Source: Brassica napus (Eukaryota > Streptophyta > Magnoliopsida > Brassicales > Brassicaceae). Taken from it: a DNA stretch of 64,000 nt. Of this stretch, positions 24,241 through 37,687 are shown one piece after another. The notes beneath the pieces were generated by a model. It did no database searches. It had not been told where the DNA came from and saw nothing but the letters and a program-made list of their open reading frames with translations. Numbering within the stretch: the stretch's first letter is position 1; each line of letters starts with the position of its first letter. The position numbers and the translations under genes were made by a program. The DNA lies in contig NC_063439.1 of NCBI RefSeq assembly GCF_020379485.1, forward strand, positions 23,684,098 to 23,748,097, given 5' to 3'.

Positions 24241-24777
24241 TTTTCATTATAACAACAATGTTCTAAAAACCGGTTAAATCGATTTAAACCTAACTTATGC
24301 AATTTCGTTTTGAATTAGTTAGATTTGGTATAGACTGATTTAAAATAATTTAAATCTAAATTTGTTAAATTATACAATAATATTATTGTATAATTTATCC
24401 ACAAATTTATTTTTTTTATCTATATAATTTTTATAATTTGTCATGATAATTTTATAACTAAATCTAAAAATTAAAATATTTAACATCGTCTAAATTGTTC
24501 AAGAGAAATGAAAAATATAAGATATATAAAAATAAATTAATAATTCGATAGTATTCTACTAGCCTTAGTTACTGCTTAAAAATTTGTTGGACACTAATCA
24601 ATTTTTTGACGAACATTGAGAGTATCTGCAACTTCGTTTTAATTTTTCCTCGAGCACAAAAAAAATAGTGACGGTTATAAAAGGAAGACCCGCTCAAAAG
24701 GAACTAAAAAAAAGTAGTCACTAACGGTATCTGGAAACATCGGGAGGTTTCAACGGCTCTTGACCATAAAAAAAAAA

Positions 24778-24815
24778 AGAATTCTCCAGAACCTCTCTGC
24801 CCTCTCCCTATATAT
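24778..24815 (+). promoter_or_regulatory. Heat-shock-element-like site and TATA box of the ROF2-like gene
   Basis: AGAAT-TCTCC-AGAAC at 24778-24792 is three contiguous nGAAn-type units with one mismatch in the middle unit, followed by TATATAT at 24809-24815, 124 bases before the ATG. Arabidopsis ROF2 is a heat-induced gene tied to HsfA2, which agrees with such a site. The inference rests on the motif alone. Confidence 0.5.
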
Positions 24816-24939
24816 CTCATCACAATGTTGCCAAACAACCCACCTGTGGAAAATCTCTTAAACGCTTTTACAAACTCTCTAAACTTTTCCTCATAATTTT
24901 ATACAATCTCTTTTAAGCTTTCATTCTTAAAGCAGAAAA

Positions 24940-27744
24940 ATGGCTGACGATTTCGACATGGAGATTCCGGCAGAGGAGGCGGAGGAGATGGACTTGGATC
25001 TCGAGGACGATGCCGAGTCTGATCCTTCCCTGAAAGTGGGCGAGGAGAAGGAGATTGGGAAGTCAGGACTGAAGAAAAAGCTCGTCAAGGAAGGTGAAAA
25101 GTGGGACACTCCTGAGAGCGGAGACGAAGTTGAAGGTAATCTTTTAAATCACTTGGTCCCTTCCTTTGGTATCCAAACATGTATCCTGTGTTCAGGTTCT
25201 GAGTCTCCTTCATGGTGTTTTTTTCTTGCAGTGCATTATACGGGAACTTTGTTGGACGGGACCAAGTTTGATTCAAGCCGTGACAGAGGAACTCCTTTCA
25301 AATTCACGCTTGGCCAAGGTAATTTAGGCTCAGCCTGGGGTTGTTGTTGTTGGTATTAGGGATACATATCCGATGTTAATTCTAGAGAACTTTAATATAT
25401 AAAAGATTAGGACAACGCTAATCCACTAATTGGTAATCTACTAATCACCAATTGGTTTGAAGTCCATAATAAACCCGAATTTAATAGTTGGTGTGAGGGA
25501 TTGTTCTGAAGTTTATTTGGTTTGCCTTGGCTAGGACAAGTGATCAAAGGATGGGACATGGGGATCAAGACGATGAAGAAAGGTGAAAACGCTGTTTTCA
25601 CCATTCCTCCCGAGCTGGCATATGGTGAAACCGGTTCACCGCCCACCATTCCTCCGAATGCTACTCTTCAGTTCGATGTGGAGCTGTTATCGTGGAGGAG
25701 CGTTAAGGATATTTGTGGTGATGGTGGTTTGTTCAAGAAGGTTATTGCGGAAGGAGAGAAGTGGGAGAAGCCAAAGGACCTTGATGAAGTGTACGGTGAG
25801 TGTTCTCCGGTTCCTGTGATTATGGTTTGTTTCTTTGCTCTGGAGTGAATCTCATTGATTTTTTATGGTTTAATACTGTTGCAGTCAAGTATGAAGCTCG
25901 GCTCGAGGATGGAACTGTTGTGGGAAGATCTGATGGTGCAAAGTTCACTGTCATGGATGGTCAGTGTTGTATTTTCTTTACTGAGAGTATTATTTTCCGG
26001 TTAATGGTGATGATTTGGACTAAAGGGTTATATAATGCATCTTAATGAATCAGGCCATTTCTGTCCTGCGATCGCTAAGGCTGTCAAGACCATGAAAAGA
26101 GGGGAAAAGGTGCTCCTAACTGTCAAGCCACAATGTGAGTTTTGTTTTAAGCTGGTGCTTGTCCTTTCGTTAGAACTTAGGTGGGTCTGACTTGTGTATG
26201 TGACCGATGTAGATGGCTTTGGGGAAACTGGAAGAGCAGCGTCTGATGGTATTCAAGCTGCAGTCCCACCGAATGCGACTCTTCAGATGGACCTCGAGTT
26301 GGTGTCTTGGAAGACGGTGGTGGAAGTAACTGATGACAAGAAGGTCATTAAGAAAATACTGAAGGAGGGAGAAGGATATGAGCGTCCGAATGAAGGAGCA
26401 GTTGTCAAATGTAAGTGTAAAGAGTTCACAAAAGCTAAACTAATTTTCTGCTATCTGACGACTGAGTCATGTGATTTATTGCAGTGAAGTTGATTGGTAA
26501 GCTTCAAGATGGAACTGTGTTCTTTAAGAAAGGTCATGGAGAAGGCGAGGAGCCGTTCGAGTTCAAGACCGATGAAGGTATAAACAGAAGAAGCTCAGAT
26601 TTCGTTTACTATTGCAATTGTCACGATGATTATATTGAAAAGATAAATCATTGGTGTGTTGTGCAGAACAAGTTATTGAAGGGCTGGAGAAAGCTGTGAT
26701 GGGCATGAAGAAGGGTGAGGTGGCTCTCATCACCATCTCGGCAGAATATGCCTTTGGTTCCTCTGAATCAAAACAGGAGCTAGCTGTGATACCACCAGAC
26801 TCGACAGTTTGCTACGAGGTCGAGCTGGTATCCTTCATTAAGGTGAGAGAGTCTTTATTTACTTCCAAGTGTTACCTCTTTCTCCGTGGATACTTGTGAG
26901 CTAATATCGTCTTCGTTTGTAATGCTGCAGGAGAAAGAGTCCTGGGACATGAACACACAGGAAAAGATAGAAGCTGCTGGTAAGAAGAAGGAAGAAGGGA
27001 ATACTCTATTCAAGGCTAGAAAATACGCAAGAGCTTCAAAAAGATACGAGAGGGTTAGTACCCGAACCAGGGCCTCTTGTGATGTTTGTGAGAAAGTCAA
27101 GTTTGGTTTTTGAGATTTAAGGTCGAATTTTTGTATGCCAGGGTGTCAAGTTCATAGAGTATGATTCCTCTTTCGACGAAGAGGACAAAAAGAAGGCTAA
27201 AGCTCTGAAGATTGCTTGTAACCTGAACAATGCAGCTTGCAAGCTGAAACTGAAAGATTACAAAGAGGCAGCAAAACTGGCCACTAAGGTATTGGAGATG
27301 GACGGAAGCAACGTGAAGGCAATGTACAGGAGAGCACAGGCGTATATGGAGACGGCTGATCTTGATCTTGCTGAGCTCGATATCAAGAAAGCCCTTGAAA
27401 TCGATCCGGACAACAAGTGAGTATCGCGTTCTTCATACGTCAATTGTTTTATCTTGCCTGCAGTAAGTGTACTAACATCGTATCTCTACAGGGAGGTGAA
27501 GATAGAATACAAGAAGCTCAAGGAGAAGGTGAGGGAGTACAATAAGAAAGACGCAAAGTTCTACAGCAACATGCTGGCGAAAATGCTCGAGCCACATGTA
27601 AGTAGTAGTTTTAAGAAGAGGGTTTACGGGTAAAGATAAGAAAGGTCTTTTCTTGAACTTATAATTATTCTTGTTTGTGTTAAAATTGTGCAGAAAGAAG
27701 CACGCAAGGATGCACAAGCGATGAGCATTGACGCCAAGGCATGA
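24940..27744 (+). CDS. ROF2: Large FKBP immunophilin with three FKBP domains and TPRs (ROF2/FKBP65-like, AT5G48570)
   Basis: Twelve exons: 24940-25135, 25232-25318, 25535-25795, 25885-25959, 26054-26134, 26213-26410, 26485-26577, 26667-26842, 26931-27053, 27142-27416, 27492-27597, 27694-27744; 573 residues. An acidic start ([19 protein letters not shown]) leads into three FKBP domains at about 55-155 (most complete: [28 protein letters not shown]), 170-270 and 285-395. Three TPR motifs cover about 400-515 and bind the C-terminal EEVD of HSP90. A Lys-rich C-terminus carries the calmodulin-binding region of the family. ROF2 modulates HsfA2-HSP90 activity during heat acclimation. The repeated exon structure mirrors the three FKBP units. 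No breaks seen. Confidence 0.95.
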
Positions 27745-30700
27745 GTCGAAACACCATTGCGCCACAAAATGTATTACAAATTTCTCTCTGTCCCATTTTG
27801 TAAACGATCTTTGTGTGTGGTGTACTGTTGTGGATGATTTTTGCTCTGATAATAAATCAGACTTTGTAATAAACAGTCTCCGAGTTCTTTACCAACACCG
27901 TCTTACGGTTCAAAACAACCACAAAGTTCAGCTTCTATATATGTATAACTATAAGCTTCTTGACAAAGCTGCTAACAGTATCAATGCTAGTGCCAGTTTC
28001 TATTCTATACCGACGGTTCCTTACGTTACGTTCCTAACTTGCTAATTAGCTCGCTTAGTCCTGATTCATAGGAAGATCGTTGGATGTTTGTTGGACCAGC
28101 CTCTGGCAAATGAAAGTAATATTTAGATGGGCTTTGAGCATTGTCAAGAAAACACTTATAGATAATTTGGTGCTTACATAGACCTATAACTATTGAAGCC
28201 CTAGAATGAAGGTAACTTGTAGGTTTTATTTTATCACTTGGCCATTTCTATACTACTAGTTTCATTTGTTGTATTTTTCTCAAAAGTTAGGTAAATATTT
28301 TTGTATACGTAACTCTATAGTACAGTATGCCAGTTTTATAAATAATCTGCAACTAAATTCAAACTTAAGTCAGTAACAACCCCATCTAAATCAATCAAAT
28401 TTTTTGTCTAGACTATATACATGCGACATGTATTTGTAGATGCATGAACCTGAAAATAGAAATATACGAATGCAAAGGAAACGTCCACTGGTTTGATATT
28501 CATTTCTAGATAGCAATCAAGGAAGTGCCGTGGCACAATCTGTGGTTCCACTAAGTTATGTGTCCTTGGGAAAAAAAAAGCTATTAAATTACATATCGCC
28601 CACCACAGTGTATTTTAAGAGGAACATACTATCGGATATCGATCAATTTGACTATGAAACTCTTAGATATTTATATAACCTTTCGTTGAGTAAACCATAC
28701 TTATGTGATAGTTTGACCTAGCTTTATGGTGATTAATTGACTATAAAAATAGTGTACAAATCTAACCATAAAAACTATTTACGTTTCATTTTCCAGGATC
28801 TTTAGAAAATAGCGTAACAATGTATTTGCAAAACTGCCCAGGAATGGTGTCAATCAACTGGAGTAACACTTTGGGTAAGCCAATTTTTATTGAGCATGGT
28901 CTCATATTTTATCAATTATATCCGTTTCATGTGGTATATGTACCTCTTGGTCAAGTTCTCGTTTCTTCTCTATTTAGTTAGCTCGTATTTTATGTGTTTC
29001 ATTGAATTCTTCTTCTCGTTTCTCTTGTGTTGTTTTAGTTTTTGCTTCTTTTCGCTGCTAGTTATAAACAAAATTGGTATAAAATTTAACGTATTTACAC
29101 ACAAAAAGATGAATGGACATAACCATAATAATGTATTAGGCCATTTGAGATATGTTCAAACAAAGAAAGAATAGGCCTTTGGTTGCCATAACATAACACT
29201 AAGTGATTTGCCACTATGCAACATTTAGGGATAAAAAAAAGTGTATGTCACATGAAGATTGTCATTACTCCGAACAAGTTTTTAATGTCGTTAAAGTTCC
29301 GAGTGAGATGCAACTACTCTTCAATAATACCAATACTATAGAATATATAGACCACCCACATTCAAAGCATCTTCTTCTTTCTTTTTTTCTAGCTTTCAAA
29401 TATAATATATTAAAGCATTAGTAAATTAAAAAAAAATTAATTCACCCTAACCTATTCCTATGTTCAATAATTCAATCCGTAATTTTTTATAAGTAAAATT
29501 AAAGCTGCAACTGAAGACTAATAAAAGCAGAAAGGATTATTAACTTACTTTAGAGATTTTTATTAACAACTTCTCAATTATGATAATGAAAGTAGTTGGT
29601 GATTAGTTTAATCCATTATCATTATTCCTTGAGCTAATTCCACGAATCAGAGTCCATACATGCCCATGTGATTGCTGATTTTTTAATTCCCTTTCACACT
29701 AAGAATTCATCAGTTAATCGTCGTATATCCAGACACGATTATACGTATAATTGATTTATTATTACATCGTAGATGCTTAATTTTTGGTTATTGAATGAAT
29801 GTGTTTTTCTATCCAGCTTTCACGCGTCAAACTTGTGAAGAAAACATACACTATATACACTTGTGTGAAATTTTGTTTTACTTACTCGTTTTGAGCTATT
29901 AAAAATATACGAAAGAGTTAATTTTCTTATAAACCAACTACGTTTGGTTGAAATCACATCAACTTACAAGGCAAGATTGTGTAATACTCAAACTATCAAC
30001 CACCATTTTCCTGAAAATGGAACATGTACGTCGTTGATCAATCAATAGAGATTAGATGTCTCATGTCTAGTCTTATTAGTACCTAACTCCTTCTGGAATA
30101 TTGTTTATATATTTGATAATGAATTTTAATAAAACCTACATAATATTGAGCTACTACTAGAGTAATTAACGTAATTATTGATAAGAGAAGTACATTTAGC
30201 TGATCGAATTCTTTATTGTTTATAGGATTTCACCGGTAAAAGAAAACAAGAGAGGAAGAGAAGCTTCTGCGTTTTCTCAATAGACACATACACCTAAAAA
30301 TCACAATCGGTCCAATTAATTTCCAGAACTAACAATTAAAACCCCATTATAAATTTGTTTTTCAATCAATCCTCCATTTCATAGACAGTTATCTCTAGAG
30401 ATAAAGACATAACACCGCACACAGCTGGTTAACATTACCAAATATCAAATCAACAAGAATCTAGGAATGAAAGTGATGTCGACCAATTTAGAGATAAAAA
30501 AGTATGAAATTAAGGATAGGATAATAATCATCTTAATCAAGTTTATCAGATTAAAGTCTATTATTACGAATTGATTAATCATGCAAATATTACTTTTTGC
30601 TTCATGATATTTGTCGGAAAGTTCTTTTTCGTAAAGTGTATGATGTAAAGAACTAGACTTGGACATAATCACATACTATTTTCTTGTAAACTTGATTTCA

Positions 30701-31114
30701 ATCTACCCAAAAAAGGTATAATTATGTGGAATACTTTTGCATAGGATCCAAGTTAGGGTTAGTATCGCCGTTCACTTACTCTAAAATATAAAATAGTTTT
30801 TTTTGTTTAGATTAATTATCTTGGATTGTGGTGGAAGATTATGAACTTACAATGATATCACATCAGAAAAGCAAAAAGAATCCAAAGATAAACAATACAA
30901 TTGAACCCTAATGATGAACAGAAAATTACATAATTTGATTAAAAAGGGGTAAAGTAAGAAAATAAAAGTAAAAATATGTTATTTTCATAAATGTGTATAT
31001 ATATGATGATGATGAGTATATGAATAAATCACAGAGATTGGAATGGTTATGTACACCCATCAATCTTTTTTCTTCTTATTATCTTCCTTGAGACCTTGAA
31101 AATAAACTGGTTGA
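27745..31114. other. AT-rich intergenic region
   Basis: Contains the 3' ends of the ROF2-like gene (+) and the bHLH gene (-). The open frames of 60-95 codons here are AT-rich, low-complexity and hydrophobic (for example 28890-29174) and show no family signature. No element with clear ends was found. Confidence 0.55.
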
Positions 31115-34040
31115 TCAAAGCTCAATTTTCATGTTTTGAGATTGAGATTCATGGTTGGGGTTATGTGCCACTCCCATCCCTACAATGCTTTGTAAATCTT
31201 CTTCGCTAAACATTTGGTACTGAAAACAAACACACGACAAAAAGATACGTGAGAACCATCTTACTATATTAAAATTGAACAAAAGAAGAAAAGTTAAAGC
31301 TTTGATCAGAAAAAAAAGTTAAAAGAATAATTTAGAAACCTGAGAAATTGTGTCAGTGAATTGGGTAAGTGTTGGTAAGTGGGTGAAGCCTCTGGCTAAG
31401 GCAGAGGGTTCCAGTGATTTCATAGGAGAATGGAGCATCATGTTATTGGAAGAAACATTGGTATGTAACTGTGAATTATTATTATAATTATGATGACTTA
31501 GAGACTCTAATTGGAGTCCTGATTCATGCACCCGGCTGCCGCTTGATGAAATCATCTGAAGAAATTCAAAATTTATAAAAATATGAGATTGTACTTTTAG
31601 TGGAAAAAAAATAGAAAAAGGTCCTTTCTAAAAGAAATTATAAAAAGTTTAACGAAAAGTAATTAGGATTAATGCTAATAGGCCGAATGAAAAAGGTATT
31701 GTTAACACAACGACAAAAAAGTACTACTAAAAATGATAACTATCAATTTCAAACGATAATTATTAACGAGAAAAAGACTACAATAGCACCAAACCAAGTT
31801 TTTGTTCCCAAAATAGCATTCAAGGATCAAAGTCACAAAAATAAGTTTCATTAAAGAGGTAAATATACACTTATACCCTTTGGGTTAATTAATCCAAACC
31901 TTAAGGTTTAGAGTTAATGGAGTGGGGTTTTGGCATTAGAGTTTAAAATTTTATAAAAAATAAATACTAAAATTAAAAATAAAAATTTTTAAAACAGTTT
32001 CAAAAATTATTTTTAAACTATAAAAAGAATATTTGAAAAAAAATAAAAAAAATTTCAAAAAAAATTTAAAATAAAAAAAATATAAAAATTTCGAGTCTGA
32101 AAACATATAATCTGAAACTATAAAAAAAATTTCTTTTTTATTTTTATTTTTATTTTTATTATTTTTTATTTTTATTTTATTTTTATTATTTTTATTTTAT
32201 TTGTTTTTATTTATTTTTATTTGTTTATTTAATTTTAAATCAAATGTATTAGAGATATTTTACCCTTTAATGAATGTCATTTTTGTGACTTTCTCCTTCT
32301 AGTGCTATTTTTGAGACATAAACTTCAAAAGGTGCTATTATTGAAAATTGCCCATTATTAATGGTTGTTAATTGATGTTAATGTTTAAGGTGACTTACAG
32401 CATCCTTTGACACAAGAGCGTCCACGTTAAATTCCAGCCTGGTGTCGTTCACTGATGATAACTTCATTGACAAGAACTGCCAATTATTAAAACAAAAAAT
32501 ATTAGAGAGATTAATTACAAAATAGTTAATATTCGGTGATTAATGAAACAATTAATTAGATTTAGATGAAGCAAACAAAATAATAATACCTCAACTTGTC
32601 TTTGCAATGATTGTACATAGTTTATAATTTCATCCAGCATCAGTGCCTTTCCAGTAACCTTTCATCGTATAAACAAAAGAAGAAGAAAATACATTAATCA
32701 CCCTAATTATGCTAATCAATAATTATATCCAGAATCAAAATTTATTTTACCTTATTGCACCCAGGCACAAGATCTTGAAGCAGCTTCATCCTTTCACCAA
32801 TTTTCTCCCTCCGAACCTAAACCAACATTAAAACACTAATCAAACCAAGTTCTAATCTCATACTAAACCAGTTAATTTTAATCTTAATTACTGAAAAAGG
32901 CAAGCAAATGCTGAGAATTAATTACTCTTTCGGCGAGACTGTGACTGTCGGTGGCTTGGCCTCGCCGAGCACGAACATGGATGTAATCTTTAGGAGGCTC
33001 AGGTGGCTTTGTGTCATTACCACCTTTGTTCCCTTCTTCTTCCTCTCCTTCGTCCTCTCTTCTCCTTTTCCCTCCCTTTTCTTCTGAAACTTCTTTCCTT
33101 TCCGCCGTCTGAGAAATTTGAAATTATTCAAAAAGTTAATTACTTTCTGTAAAAGCATGACTTTTCAGAGAACTGGGTTATTCGAAAAAACGTTGAAAGT
33201 ACAAAACTTTGCTGGAAAATCTAAAGAAAAATAGAAACTTTGCGTGGGAAAATTTAAGAATTTCTTTCCGGGAAAATAATTTACCTTAGAGAAACTGGGC
33301 GACGGCGAAGCGGCGGGAAGAGGATTATCCTTAGATTTCCCTTTAGAAACAGATTTTCTCTTCCGGGAAAATTCTCCGGGGAGTTTCGGAGGTGAATCGC
33401 CGGCGGGGATCATCGGTCTGGAGGCGGAAGCGAACTCCGGAGAAGCAAGGGCCTTGAGAGCCGGCGTGCTGGAGACACGTGTCAGTTTCCCGGAGTTCAC
33501 GATCTTGCCGTTGTTAACGGGGATGCCGGAGTTAGTTCTTCCGTTAAAACTCCGGCTACCGAAGCAAGAGAACTTCGCCGCCCTCTCCGCAAACCCCGGA
33601 TCCCCCGAGAATTCCGTCAACGGCGCCGTTCTGTTCATCATCGGCGGCGGCGAGCTCATCGGAGTCGCGTAGCACGAGGCGGAGCGAGAAACGTTCCCGT
33701 TCATCGGAGCTCCGTAGATGTCGCCGGAGGTGTTCCCGATGTTACCAAGCTTTCCGATGAGTTCTCTGATGATAAACCCGTCGCCGCCTCCGCCGGAGAA
33801 GTTTGAGGTCGACGGCGTCGGCGAGGAGACGAGTGAGCTCAGAGCAGAGTCGAAGATGCTCTGTTGTTGTTCCGTTGACTTTTCCCACATGAAGCAATCC
33901 TGCGGCGGCGAGTTCCGAGCGAGATTCGGATCCATCAACCCCCAGTTAAGCATCGCCGATGAAGAGGACGGTTGTTCAAAATGCATCGCCATCTCAGACG
34001 GTGGAGGAAGCTCTGTGTTCATAAACAGCTCGTTGTCCAT
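31115..34040 (-). CDS. bHLH78: bHLH transcription factor of the CIB/bHLH78 group (AT5G48560-like)
   Basis: Seven exons from 34040 down: 33285-34040, 32926-33108, 32751-32816, 32590-32658, 32399-32476, 31340-31555, 31115-31219; 490 residues. The N-terminal 250 residues are Ser/Pro/Gly-rich, with a basic [12 protein letters not shown] stretch near the exon end. The bHLH domain starts near residue 298 ([16 protein letters not shown]) and has the DNA-reading triad H308, E312, R316, which predicts E-box/G-box binding. The helices [15 protein letters not shown] and [22 protein letters not shown] are complete. The spacing [12 protein letters not shown] marks the subfamily containing CIB1, CIB5 and bHLH78 (CIB2), cryptochrome-interacting flowering regulators. 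Intron 5 (31556-32398) holds a transposon-like insertion. Which orthologue of the group is inferred from synteny. Confidence 0.92.
31767..32353. mobile_element. Foldback element, copy 2, inside a bHLH intron
   Basis: The left arm (CAATAGCACC, AAGTCACAAAAATAAG, TTCATTAAAGAGGTAAATAT) is matched in reverse by the right arm (GGTGCTATTATTGAAAATTGCCC; ATTTTTGTGACTTTCTCC; ACCCTTTAATGAATG) over about 100 bases each. An 8-bp direct repeat ATTATTAA flanks it at 31759-31766 and 32354-32361. The loop is a T/A homopolymer-like stretch (about 32120-32230). No coding capacity. It belongs to the same family as 6010-6520 and 51650-52095. Confidence 0.65.
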
Positions 34041-34246
34041 CCTTATTACACTTTCTTAAGACTGACTCAAAAACTAAAGATCTAAATTATAGTATAAAGA
34101 TTCTGAAAGTTACGCAGAAAACAATAACAGATACTAATTCACGCAATAATAGTCAAGACGTTCACATCAAGATGAGGTTTGGAGTGTGCCGGAGGAGAAA
34201 GAAAGAGCGTAAATGGTAGGGAGATGCTCAAGTGGTGTTAACGGGG

Positions 34247-34254
34247 TTTATATA
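34247..34254 (-). promoter_or_regulatory. TATA box candidate of the bHLH gene
   Basis: TATATAAA on the minus strand, about 207 bases upstream of the ATG at 34040. This predicts a leader of roughly 170 bases. Confidence 0.5.
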
Positions 34255-36151
34255 GTTGTATTGTATAGTACAAAGATTAAACAATTAATTATGTTTTTAT
34301 CTATAATCATTTAATTGATTTAGTTTTTAGAAAAAATAGTAAATCAATATGAATTTGTGTGCTGCACCGTAACGTCCGGAGATTAGGAGTTGTTGCCGGG
34401 CCTTTGACGTTGAGCGATATTGCTAATAAATATGTAAATTGTTTTACAATATCGACGTAGAATTCTACATGAACGTCTAGAAATGTCAACTGAAGAAAGT
34501 CTACTAGAAGGAGGGTTTGAGAGGTGTGACTAGTTATTTTCATATTCTTCACCATTGTCTTTTCTGTCGGTTCCTTCCGACCGAAGGTGGGTCGTGTCGT
34601 TGATCTCTTCTGGTTCTGGTAAAGATTCTCTTTGCCTTAGGATTTGTCCTTTGCCTTGGTGAAGCTCTCTTTAAAACGTGTCTCTATATTGTTCACAACC
34701 ACGGACGGTCTCATTCGTTTTTGTCTGAAGGAACAATACTTACTTAAGCATCTCTTATTTGATTAGATATTCTCAGAACCCAATTTATAAATTGGGAGAA
34801 ATATCCATCAATGGCTGCTAATTCATTGGATATTAACTGATAGAACTCTTGTAACAATCTCTGTTAGACTTGGTTGTATTTTACGCTCCGATGTGTTCTT
34901 TCAGACCTATTAATGATTTCTTTCAGGCTCTCCTTGACATCTGGAATCTTTGAATATGCGTGTTTACTTGACTTTCAATTTCTTATTCTCTTTTCAACTT
35001 CATCCAACATTTCTCTCGTTCTTTTTTTTTTTGCTGGAAATGGCTAATCACCCATTTGTGCTTTGATACATTGTTTTACTGGTAAGTTTAGCTTCTCTTT
35101 TTCTAAAAGAAACCAAGTGATTTAACATATACCAATCAAACAATCATTGGACTCAACAAGTGGGGGTGGGGGAGGGGAAGGGGAGACAGAAAAATATATT
35201 GCGATGTAAGAAAATCAAGTTGAACGAGCAGAGTTCATGCCGCCGCTTGGTAAATAATTGCATTAAATTCCACAGCCTTCTCGGATTTGGTCGGGTTAAC
35301 TTATGAGACCGACCTTGTATTTAACTGCTTATAGATTATCTTAATAATAAAAAGACTAAAAAACATTATCTCTCTTTACTGCATCAATAACAATAAGATT
35401 GAGTAGAAATCTTGGACTCTTATATGATAAAATATTTGATGAGGTGACGTGCGCTTTGTCTCCATGACTCTCTAGTGAATGCTTGAGTTCGACTCATGAC
35501 TCTAAACATAGGTCTTGTGTCACCTAGTTTTGTTTATATTTGGGCTTTGAACATTTATAGGCCCAATACATCTAACCTTTAATAACAATCTCTTATTCCG
35601 CAGCTGTAAAAAACCACCGACCCTTTCAACGCGTTGACTTCATTTGTGCAGCCTGTGCTGTTGGACCAATGCTGCCTGGTTACAGATAGATCAGCCGCTA
35701 CATTTATAGCCTTATAGGTTATAAGTTAACAAGAAGTACAAGCAAGATAAAGAAACTAATATATATATTTGTTAATTTATGACATTAATTGTGGATAAAA
35801 TGGATATGCATGTACAGTACATGTATGAATGCAGTTGGTTAACATCTAGGAAACACAATGATGTAACATTTGCCTAACGACTTGAGAGAAGTAGGTTTGG
35901 TGAAGTACAGTTTTGAAAATTGTACTGGATAAGGTTTGTGTACACACTCTTTATTGCGTGATTTTTTTTTCTACTTAATGACCTTTTATACGTACCTCAA
36001 AGCTTGAACCCTGATAAACTAACCAAACAGACTGAAGAATGTATTATATAAAATGAAGATGAAGCTGAAAATGAACTATACAGAATATACTTTTTGTGTT
36101 GGCACATTGTAATTGTAAAGTTCACAACAACATGTCTCTTGAAGAGGGGAC
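34255..36151. other. Intergenic region between the bHLH and HINT3-like genes
   Basis: No gene or bordered repeat found. Two site II-type motifs occur close together near 35540-35567 (TGGGCTTT and GGCCCAAT) without an adjacent start codon that leads into a recognisable protein. Confidence 0.5.
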
Positions 36152-37484
36152 TTATGAGGGCTGAACCAATTGTTCTTCAGGAAGTCTGCACAATTGTTCT
36201 CGAACACGAGACGCCAGTTGAGATGCTTCCTTGTCCAGTTTCAGTGTGCGTCTATGCAAGCTCTGTTATCAAAAACACCACCAAATCAAACAACTTTCAT
36301 AAACCTTTCAAAATCTAATGTTTCGATCTTGTTTTGTACCTCAGAAGTCCATAAACAGTCACGTTCTTTACGAGGGATTATGTGAATGTGTGTCTGCAAA
36401 ATAGAAAGACAAGTGTTTAACACAAACTTCCTTCCTCAGGTATTAAGAGAAATGTAAGTATGTTGCTTACGTGAAATATGACTTGTCCAGCTGCTGCTCC
36501 GTTGTTAACCAACAAGTTAAATGAATCTGATAAAACAGTAACCAAATAAGAATTAGAATCTTGGTTCATTGACGAATCTACTTTAAACTTCTTAAAGATT
36601 CCAGAACGAATGGCAAGAATACATAAGAACCTGAGAACAACAAGTGGCTAAACCAAATGCCAGATGTTTAGGAAGATTAGACAGAACATACCACTGTCAG
36701 TAGCTTTGACGATGGCATTACTGATAAGAGGCACTTTAGAACACATGGCAGCAACTACCTGCATGCTCCTTGGAGGAGACCTTTAATCAATATCTTATAT
36801 ACACTCGCATATACATACTTTCTGATGTAAATAAAAAGTTCCCCAACAAAGCAGACATTTGCCCACATATATATAAAAATCACAAAACAAACGAACTAAT
36901 GCGATTGATAGGATTCAAAATAAGCAAAAAAAAAAAACCTTTAGCAAAAAAAGAAAGAAAGAAAGAAAGAGGAACTTACTGAGGGAGGTGTTTCCTCTAA
37001 AGTTGGATAATGTAACTTTGGAATGATAAGTGAGTGCCTGAAACATGCCACAGATTATAAAAAGAAAGTTGATAGCTTTTGGAATTCAATAAAGCAAAAA
37101 ACATATTCATAATGCAATCCACTAATCAAAGATTTAGTAGTAGAATGAGAATTTGATTACCCATGGATAAGAGGACTCGTATCCAAAATACACAAACACA
37201 TATCATCCTCGTACAACTGCTTCCCCCAAAAAAAAAGAGAGACTTTTGTTAGTTCTGTTATATGCGTAAGGAACTGGAAAAAAAAAACAGAAAGTTTAGA
37301 CCTTGAGACATGGAGACTCGCCACGGACAATCTTACAGAAAACGCAGTCGTTTTGGAGATTGGATGATTCCACCTTGTCTTCGCTGGAGCTACAATCGGA
37401 AACCCTGAGAATCGAGTCTCGGGCTGGGTACGGACCAGAGGGGTTGAGATGGGAGCAGAGGATCGCGAGTCTTCTAGCTTCCAT
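36152..37484 (-). CDS. HINT3: HIT-family nucleotide hydrolase (HINT3-like, AT5G48545)
   Basis: Seven exons from 37484 down: 37302-37484, 37161-37216, 36980-37037, 36692-36758, 36471-36526, 36340-36393, 36152-36262; 194 residues. Residues 48-51 give the CVFC zinc-type pair, followed by the HIT fold (LYEDDMCLCILD, HSLIIPKLHYPTL). The catalytic histidine triad is HTHIHII with H140, H142 and H144. The Gly/Asn-rich NLLVNNGAAAGQ loop precedes it. HINT enzymes cleave adenosine phosphoramidates such as adenosine 5'-phosphosulfate-derived AMP-N compounds and some bind DNA or act with aprataxin-like partners. The N-terminal 45 residues are a polar extension as in the Arabidopsis protein. A Helitron is inserted 203 bases upstream of the start codon. 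Confidence 0.92.
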
Positions 37485-37687
37485 GAAAATAGATGAGTTT
37501 TTTTATTTATTTGAAGAATACGATTCTTCTGATATAGAACACAGTAAGTGATGAAGATTGAGAGGAGAAGAGTGTGTGGGGGTGGGTCGTCGTGTATGGA
37601 GGGAGGGAGAGTTGCTGTTTTGTTTTATCCACAACCTTCCATGTGATTGATGACTCTCTCTCTCTCTTCTGTCTGTCTTCTGTTTTA

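Noticed and set aside
28890..29421. Two frames of 72-94 codons between ROF2 and bHLH
   Set aside because: AT-rich, low-complexity hydrophobic products with no motif and no splice structure.
33454..34059. Two plus-strand frames opposite the bHLH gene
   Set aside because: Antisense shadows of exon 1, without start context or family similarity.
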